A stretch of DNA of 29,368 nt, from assembly GCA_002440885.1 (NCBI GenBank), contig DJVY01000128.1:1-29368 (forward strand), read 5' to 3'. A program made the translations under genes and the position numbers. This document shows positions 25,850 to 29,368 of this stretch, piece by piece; position 1 is the stretch's first letter, and every line of letters starts with the position of its first letter. The stretch comes from Bacteroidales bacterium UBA6244 (GTDB lineage Bacteria; Bacteroidota; Bacteroidia; Bacteroidales; F082). A model generated the notes under the pieces. That model was not told the origin of the DNA, made no database searches, and saw only the letters and a list, made by a program, of their open reading frames with translations.

Positions 25850-25857
25850 TATATTTG
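25850..25857 (+). promoter_or_regulatory. -7 element in front of the pyrB leader
   Basis: TATATTTG is an exact TAnnTTTG match. Transcription would begin near 25863-25865, only a few nt before the ATG of the leader reading frame at 25867, so the leader transcript would be almost leaderless. No TTG is present at the -33 distance. Confidence 0.5.
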
Positions 25858-25866
25858 CATCCTGAT

Positions 25867-25998
25867 ATGCAAAAAGTACAACTAAAAAGTATCAGAAAAA
25901 AGAAGTCAAACCTAACTCCGGCAGGAGCATTCAACAATATTTTAAGGACGGCCCGTTTAATCGATGGCCGTCTTTTTTTTACCAATCCCAATCATTAA
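25867..25998 (+). CDS. Candidate pyrB leader peptide (43 codons)
   Basis: An unlisted frame of 43 codons starting at ATG 25867 and ending at TAA 25996-25998, 10 nt before the pyrB ATG. The peptide begins MQKVQLKSIRKKKS, is Lys/Arg-rich in its first 13 residues, and ends RLIDGRLFFTNPNH. Codons 27 to 38 run across the intrinsic terminator at 25947-25980. The E. coli pyrL leader peptide is 44 codons, likewise spans the pyrBI attenuator and ends just before pyrB. There, low UTP makes RNA polymerase pause, a ribosome following closely disrupts the terminator, and pyrB is transcribed. I infer a similar role. The protein product itself may have no function. Whether it is translated is unknown. Confidence 0.55.
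   Translation: MQKVQLKSIRKKKSNLTPAGAFNNILRTARLIDGRLFFTNPNH
25947..25980 (+). terminator. Attenuator-type intrinsic terminator in front of pyrB
   Basis: A perfect 7-bp GC-rich stem GACGGCC (25947-25953) with GGCCGTC (25966-25972), a 12-nt loop, then eight T residues (25973-25980). It ends 28 nt before the pyrB start and lies inside the leader reading frame. TATTTT at 25938-25943 just before it could act as a U-rich pause site, and a small hairpin CTCC-GGCA-GGAG lies at 25916-25927. It could instead be the plain terminator of prfA-pyrF. Confidence 0.8.
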
Positions 25999-26008
25999 GC
26001 GTTATACC

Positions 26009-26926
26009 ATGAGCAACATTAAAGGCAAAAGCCTCATTTCAATTACAGATTACAGCAAGGAAGACATCCTTCACATACTGGATATTGCTGAAGGTTTTGA
26101 AAAAGACCAACGACAGAAGCTACTCGATCAATACGTGATTGCTTCTTTGTTTTTTGAGCCCTCCACACGCACCCGGCTTAGTTTTGAAAGCGCCGTGCAG
26201 TACATGGGTGGCAGTATTATTGGTTTCGCCAGTGCTGACACATCCAGTGTGCGTAAAGGTGAATCGCTCAAAGACACCATCCTCACTGTAAGCAATTACT
26301 CCGATTTAATCGTGATGCGAAATCCCCTCGACGGAAGTGCACGCTATGCCAGCGAAGTGGCCAGTGTTCCAATTATCAATGCCGGTGATGGGGCAAACCA
26401 ACATCCTACCCAGTGTTTACTCGATTTGTATTCGATCCGTAAAACACAAGGCACGCTCGAAAACATTAATATTGCATTGGTTGGCGATCTCAAATATGGC
26501 CGTACCGTGCACTCCCTGGTGCAAGCCCTAACCTTGTTCAATGCAACTTTTCACCTGGTTTCACCCGAATCGCTCAAATTGCCCAGTTCAGTTAAAAAAT
26601 GGATACTTGATGCCAACCTGAAATACCATCAGTATATCGACTTTAAGTCTGTTATCAACGAAATGGACATCATCTATATGACACGGATTCAGGGCGAAAG
26701 ATTTCCTGACCCGCTGGAATATGAAAAGGTGAAAAACTCTTTTATACTGGATAACAGCATGTTGGAGGATTCAAAACCGAACCTGCGTATTTTACATCCG
26801 CTGCCACGGGTAAACGAAATATCCGAGGATGTGGATGATAACCCAAAAGCATATTATTTCCAACAAGCCCGCAATGGTGTTTATGTGCGCCAGGCCTTAA
26901 TAGCTGCCATATTGGGACTTAAATAA
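26009..26926 (+). CDS. pyrB: Aspartate carbamoyltransferase catalytic subunit
   Basis: 305 residues from the ATG at 26009. The in-frame ATG at 25964 is rejected because it lies inside the terminator loop. The enzyme joins carbamoyl phosphate and aspartate, the committed step of pyrimidine synthesis. The carbamoyl-phosphate loop is FFEPSTRTRLSFESA (Ser52-Arg56), with the catalytic Lys in SSVRKGESL, HPTQCLLDLYSI, and the C-terminal HPLPRVNEIS. Length and motifs fit the trimeric catalytic chain that pairs with PyrI. pyrI follows 26 nt downstream, so the allosteric holoenzyme is encoded here. Expression is probably controlled by the leader attenuator upstream. Confidence 0.97.
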   Translation: MSNIKGKSLISITDYSKEDILHILDIAEGFEKDQRQKLLDQYVIASLFFEPSTRTRLSFESAVQYMGGSIIGFASADTSSVRKGESLKDTILTVSNYSDLIVMRNPLDGSARYASEVASVPIINAGDGANQHPTQCLLDLYSIRKTQGTLENINIALVGDLKYGRTVHSLVQALTLFNATFHLVSPESLKLPSSVKKWILDANLKYHQYIDFKSVINEMDIIYMTRIQGERFPDPLEYEKVKNSFILDNSMLEDSKPNLRILHPLPRVNEISEDVDDNPKAYYFQQARNGVYVRQALIAAILGLK

Positions 26927-26952
26927 AAACTATTGAAAAAATATCGAAGACA

Positions 26953-27420
26953 ATGAAAAATAAAAGAACCGAATTAATTGTATCTGCCATTAGCAATGGA
27001 ACAGTTATCGATCATATTGAGGTCGGAAATACTTTTAGAGTGTTCAAAATTTTAGGATTAGAAAACACAAAACATCAGGTTTATTTCGGAACCAACTTAT
27101 CAAGTAGCAAGTACGGTAAGAAGGGCATTATAAAGATTAGCGACAAATTCTTTGAAGATGAAGATATAAGCAAAGTTGCTCTGGTTGCCCCGTCTGCCAC
27201 ACTTATTGAAATACGTGATTACGAAGTGGTTAGAAAAGAAAACATCAAGCTTCCCCAGACCATCGAAAAAACGGTTAAATGTTTTAATCCGAAATGTGTC
27301 ACCAACAATCAGCAGGTACCCACGCGATTTAAAGTCATTACCGACCATCATGGAAGCATGAAATTGTGGTGTCATTACTGCGAAAAGACAATGGATAAAG
27401 GCAGTATTGAGTTTTTGTAA
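26953..27420 (+). CDS. pyrI: Aspartate carbamoyltransferase regulatory subunit
   Basis: 155 residues. The N-terminal allosteric domain, GTVIDHIEVGNTFRVFKILG, binds nucleotide effectors (CTP inhibits and ATP activates in the enterobacterial enzyme). The C-terminal zinc domain has four Cys ligands, Cys110 and Cys115 (KCFNPKC), then Cys140 and Cys143 (LWCHYCEK), which hold the zinc that joins regulatory to catalytic chains. All are present, so the subunit looks functional. It lies 26 nt behind pyrB with no terminator between, in the same order as in enterobacteria. Confidence 0.96.
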   Translation: MKNKRTELIVSAISNGTVIDHIEVGNTFRVFKILGLENTKHQVYFGTNLSSSKYGKKGIIKISDKFFEDEDISKVALVAPSATLIEIRDYEVVRKENIKLPQTIEKTVKCFNPKCVTNNQQVPTRFKVITDHHGSMKLWCHYCEKTMDKGSIEFL

Positions 27421-27486
27421 AACCACATTTCAGATTTCGTAGTTTTAATAACCTCTCCGTTATAAGGGGGGTAAACTTGTGCCGCC

Positions 27487-28140
27487 ATGCAGAAAGGAAA
27501 AATACATCCTATAAAGCAATTAATCAGCCAGGGGGAGCATGTACATCTTGATTTCAAATTTGAGATCTCTGATGCACCAAAAATTGCCCGATCGTTAAGC
27601 GCTTTCGCAAACACCGAAGGGGGTAAACTGTTGGTCGGAGTGAAGGATAATGGCACAATTGCAGGAATATCTTCAGAAGAAGAACATTTTATGATCGATC
27701 AGGCGGCCAAATTGTATTGCCATCCCGAAGTGGAATTTAAATCAAAGGAATGGGTGATTGCGGGTAAAAAAGTGCTTGAAATTACAGTGCCAAAAAGTGA
27801 ATTTCCGCCACATCGTGCTCCCGACATGCAGGGTAACTACAAAGCATACTATCGATTAGCTGATCAAAATGTGCTTGCCCACGGCATCCAAATTAAAGTA
27901 TGGAAAAAATTGACCGACGAGACGGCCGTGGTGATTGTGTACAACGAAGTTGTCAAAACAGTTTTATCCGTTATAGAGCAGCAAACCCGGGTTAATTTTG
28001 AAACGCTGAGAACCATGATCAACCTGTCGAAACACAACCTGGAAGAGCTACTATCCGATTTGGTGGTAATGCAGGTTATCAGTATGAAAATCACAGAAAA
28101 CCAATTGCTTTTTTACCTCGCAAGCGATGAGACAAAATAA
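27487..28140 (+). CDS. AlbA_2 (Schlafen-like) domain protein
   Basis: 217 residues. Residues about 1-130 fit an AlbA_2 domain as found at the N terminus of putative transcriptional regulators and Schlafen-like proteins: HLDFKFEISDAPKIARSLSA, FANTEGGKLLVGVKDNGTIAGI, then VLEITVPKSEFPPH and YYRLADQNVLA. The usual opening E-x-K of the motif appears as DFKFE here. The C-terminal third is helical, ETAVVIVYNEVVKTVLSVIE then RTMINLSKHNLEELLSDLVV, and resembles a winged helix-turn-helix with a DNA-binding role. No ATPase domain is attached. It is 66 nt downstream of pyrI and shares the terminator at 28141, so it may be read with pyrBI. The role is unknown. Confidence 0.75.
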   Translation: MQKGKIHPIKQLISQGEHVHLDFKFEISDAPKIARSLSAFANTEGGKLLVGVKDNGTIAGISSEEEHFMIDQAAKLYCHPEVEFKSKEWVIAGKKVLEITVPKSEFPPHRAPDMQGNYKAYYRLADQNVLAHGIQIKVWKKLTDETAVVIVYNEVVKTVLSVIEQQTRVNFETLRTMINLSKHNLEELLSDLVVMQVISMKITENQLLFYLASDETK

Positions 28141-28168
28141 AAAAAAGCACCTTTGGGTGCTTTTTTTT
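28141..28168. terminator. Strong bidirectional terminator
   Basis: AAAAAAGCACC (28141-28151) pairs with GGTGCTTTTTT (28156-28166) around a 4-nt TTTG loop. T runs on (28161-28168) on the plus strand, and the A-run gives a T-run on the minus strand. It starts directly at the stop of the AlbA_2 gene and also serves the convergent small gene. Confidence 0.9.
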
Positions 28169-28185
28169 ATTTTGGTGACGATCTG

Positions 28186-28368
28186 TTAGTTCGCCAAAAA
28201 ACGGATCGATCCAATGAGATGGGTGTTACACACTTGCAAAGCAGCAGCGTAACCGAAAACAAACTTCATTGTAATACCCGAAGGCTGTACCCGCTTAACA
28301 TCGATTGATTTTGGAGTGAATTCGGGAAGAAGTTTTCGTGTTTCATTAATCGTAAAATTTTTTGTCAT
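28186..28368 (-). CDS. 60-residue protein of unknown function
   Basis: The ATG at 28368 is preferred over 28407, which would add a less protein-like stretch. The peptide begins MTKNFTINETRKLLPEF and has KSIDVKRVQPSGITMKFVFG, then a hydrophobic AAALQVC. It resembles a small conserved protein in composition but I recognise no family. It has no signal peptide. It is followed by the bidirectional terminator, which supports a real transcription unit. A non-coding explanation cannot be excluded for so short a frame. Confidence 0.5.
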   Translation of the reverse strand: MTKNFTINETRKLLPEFTPKSIDVKRVQPSGITMKFVFGYAAALQVCNTHLIGSIRFLAN

Positions 28369-28468
28369 AGGCAGATTTGATGAACATTTAACAATGCAAA
28401 AACGCATCTGCCATTAAAAATATTGTATTACAATAAAAATAAACCCTATCTATCTTATAGATAAGTAT

Positions 28469-29056
28469 TTAGGTTGTGAGAATAATTTGTTTTTCGTTAA
28501 TCATTTTGCGGAGATTAATCAGGGCATAACGCATACGACCTAAGGCAGTATTTATACTCACGTCAGTTTGATCGGCGATATCCTTGAAGCTCATGCCGGC
28601 GTAACATCTCATGTGTAACACCTCACGCTGTTCATCAGGCAGATAATCCAACAATTTTTTCACATCTTCGTGAATTTGTGAAGTAATGAGTTGTTCTTCG
28701 ATGGATGGATCAGTAAGCCGAATGGAATCGAATATATCAAAGTCTCCGTTTCGGTTATCCATGATATTGGCTTTCTTTTGTTTGCGAAAATGATCAATTA
28801 CCAGATTGTGAGCTATACGCATCACCCATTGAATAAATTTCCCTTCATCTTTGTATGAACCAGTTTTGAGGGTGTTAATTACTTTCACATAAGTGTCCTG
28901 AAAAATGTCATCGGCTAATTGCTTGTCCTTTACTAACAGGTAGATATAAGAGAACAACCTGCTCTGATGACGTTCTATTAAAGTCTGGAGACTGGCGTGA
29001 TTACCGTTCAGAAAATTTCTGATCAGTTCGCTTTCGGATACGACTGTTAAACTCAT
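28469..29056 (-). CDS. ECF-type sigma-70 family RNA polymerase sigma factor
   Basis: 195 residues from the ATG at 29056 (the frame opens at 29077). Region 2 is ERHQSRLFSYIYLLVKDKQL, DDIFQDTYVKVI and FIQWVMRIAHNLVIDHFRKQ, which contacts core polymerase and the -10 element. Region 4 is LLDYLPDEQREVLHMRCYAG with the helix-turn-helix MSFKDIADQTDVSINTALGRMRYALINL. Region 3 is absent, as in ECF factors. No anti-sigma gene lies beside it, so control may be transcriptional. A full consensus promoter precedes it. It is divergent from uvrA. Confidence 0.92.
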   Translation of the reverse strand: MSLTVVSESELIRNFLNGNHASLQTLIERHQSRLFSYIYLLVKDKQLADDIFQDTYVKVINTLKTGSYKDEGKFIQWVMRIAHNLVIDHFRKQKKANIMDNRNGDFDIFDSIRLTDPSIEEQLITSQIHEDVKKLLDYLPDEQREVLHMRCYAGMSFKDIADQTDVSINTALGRMRYALINLRKMINEKQIILTT

Positions 29057-29152
29057 AATACCAATTTTGTTATTCAAAACTATGTTACAAAAAGGTAAAG
29101 TTTAATCGATAATCGTCCTCCTAATTTTAGTTATTGTTGATAAAAACTAATG

Positions 29153-29183
29153 CAAATATAAGCACTAAAATTTAAAAAGCAAA
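29153..29183 (-). promoter_or_regulatory. Consensus promoter of the ECF sigma factor gene
   Basis: On the minus strand TTTG (29183 to 29180), a 19-nt spacer and TATATTTG (29160 to 29153): the best complete match in the window. Transcription would start near 29146, about 90 nt before the ATG. The element lies 9 nt from the -7 element of the divergent uvrA promoter. Confidence 0.7.
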
Positions 29184-29191
29184 TAATATGC

Positions 29192-29199
29192 TAATTTTG
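29192..29199 (+). promoter_or_regulatory. -7 element of the uvrA promoter
   Basis: TAATTTTG matches TAnnTTTG, 20 nt before the uvrA ATG. Its -33 region would overlap the spacer of the divergent sigma-factor promoter, so polymerases at the two sites may compete. No TTG is seen at the -33 distance. Confidence 0.5.
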
Positions 29200-29219
29200 T
29201 CCTTCAATTTTTTTGATAC

Positions 29220-29368
29220 ATGTCCCACAACAAACATATAAAACCAACCGATCGCCCCATTGAGGTAGTAAAATCAAGGGTAAACAACTTAAAGAATCTA
29301 AGTGTTTCAATTCCGCGAAATAAGCTGGTTGTAATCACAGGGTTATCAGGTAGTGGAAAATCTTCTCT
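29220..29368 (+). CDS. uvrA: UvrA excinuclease ABC subunit A, N-terminal end only
   Basis: The first 49 codons, running off the window. RPIEVVKSRVNNLKNLSVSI followed by PRNKLVVITGLSGSGKSS is the first ATP-binding site of UvrA, with the Walker A at residues 41-49 (GLSGSGKSS). UvrA is an ABC-type ATPase that finds bulky DNA lesions and loads UvrB for nucleotide excision repair. A UvrA paralogue is possible because the fragment is too short to separate them. Confidence 0.9.
   Translation, partial: MSHNKHIKPTDRPIEVVKSRVNNLKNLSVSIPRNKLVVITGLSGSGKSS

Noticed and set aside
25964..26008. Upstream ATG extending pyrB by 15 residues
   Set aside because: It lies in the loop of the intrinsic terminator, the added residues are not PyrB-like, and MSNIKGKSLIS at 26009 is the typical start.
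27449..27478. Hairpin-like ACCTCTCC with GGGGGGT in front of the AlbA_2 gene
   Set aside because: It needs two G-U pairs, has no T-run after it, and I see no regulatory role for it.

Overview
The window comes from the chromosome of a member of the Bacteroidota, most likely an environmental lineage near Bacteroidales/Marinilabiliales. Four things support this. Candidate promoters repeatedly match the Bacteroidota primary-sigma pattern TTG-N19-21-TAnnTTTG (for example 256-287, 8306-8336 and the pair at 29153-29199). Most starts lack a clear Shine-Dalgarno sequence. DNA composition is moderately AT-rich. The gene families are typical of the phylum: a DUF2851 protein, a zapA / 6S RNA / rny block, separate pyrB and pyrI subunits, and a TPR histidine kinase with a LuxR-type regulator. 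The window is core chromosome: I saw no insertion sequence, phage gene, CRISPR array, rRNA or tRNA.

Layout. 1-3079 (+): the tail of a TolC-like efflux channel, a single-chain aconitase/isopropylmalate-dehydratase-type enzyme, and an exported endonuclease/exonuclease/phosphatase-family hydrolase. 3090-8115 (-): a tight bipA - RluA-type pseudouridine synthase - TrmH-type methyltransferase operon, preceded by an alpha/beta hydrolase and a small membrane protein. 8306-11417 (+): a cold-shock-domain protein behind a long structured-looking leader, a small STAS/SpoIIAA-like protein, and a 592-residue cysteine-containing protein I cannot assign. 11503-15321 (+): a large soluble hybrid histidine kinase ending in a bidirectional terminator. 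15339-18303 (-): a coiled-coil protein, zapA, a 6S RNA, rny and a small outer-membrane-type protein. 18377-20344: a DUF2851 gene convergent with a lipoprotein gene. 20501-23043 (-): a TPR sensor kinase and its response regulator, overlapping by 4 nt. 23101-28168 (+): a lipoprotein, prfA-pyrF, then pyrB-pyrI and an AlbA_2-domain protein. 28186-29368: a 60-residue protein and an ECF sigma factor (-), divergent from the start of uvrA (+).

How the genes work together. pyrF, pyrB and pyrI supply de novo pyrimidine synthesis. Between pyrF and pyrB lies an unannotated 43-codon reading frame that runs through a perfect intrinsic terminator and stops 10 nt before pyrB. This is the same architecture as the enterobacterial pyrBI (pyrL) UTP-sensing attenuator and is the most interesting regulatory feature here. 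bipA and the two RNA-modification genes look like a ribosome-maturation unit. The coiled-coil/zapA/6S/rny block joins cell division, RNA-polymerase control and RNA decay. Function statements rest on motifs read by eye; no database search was run.
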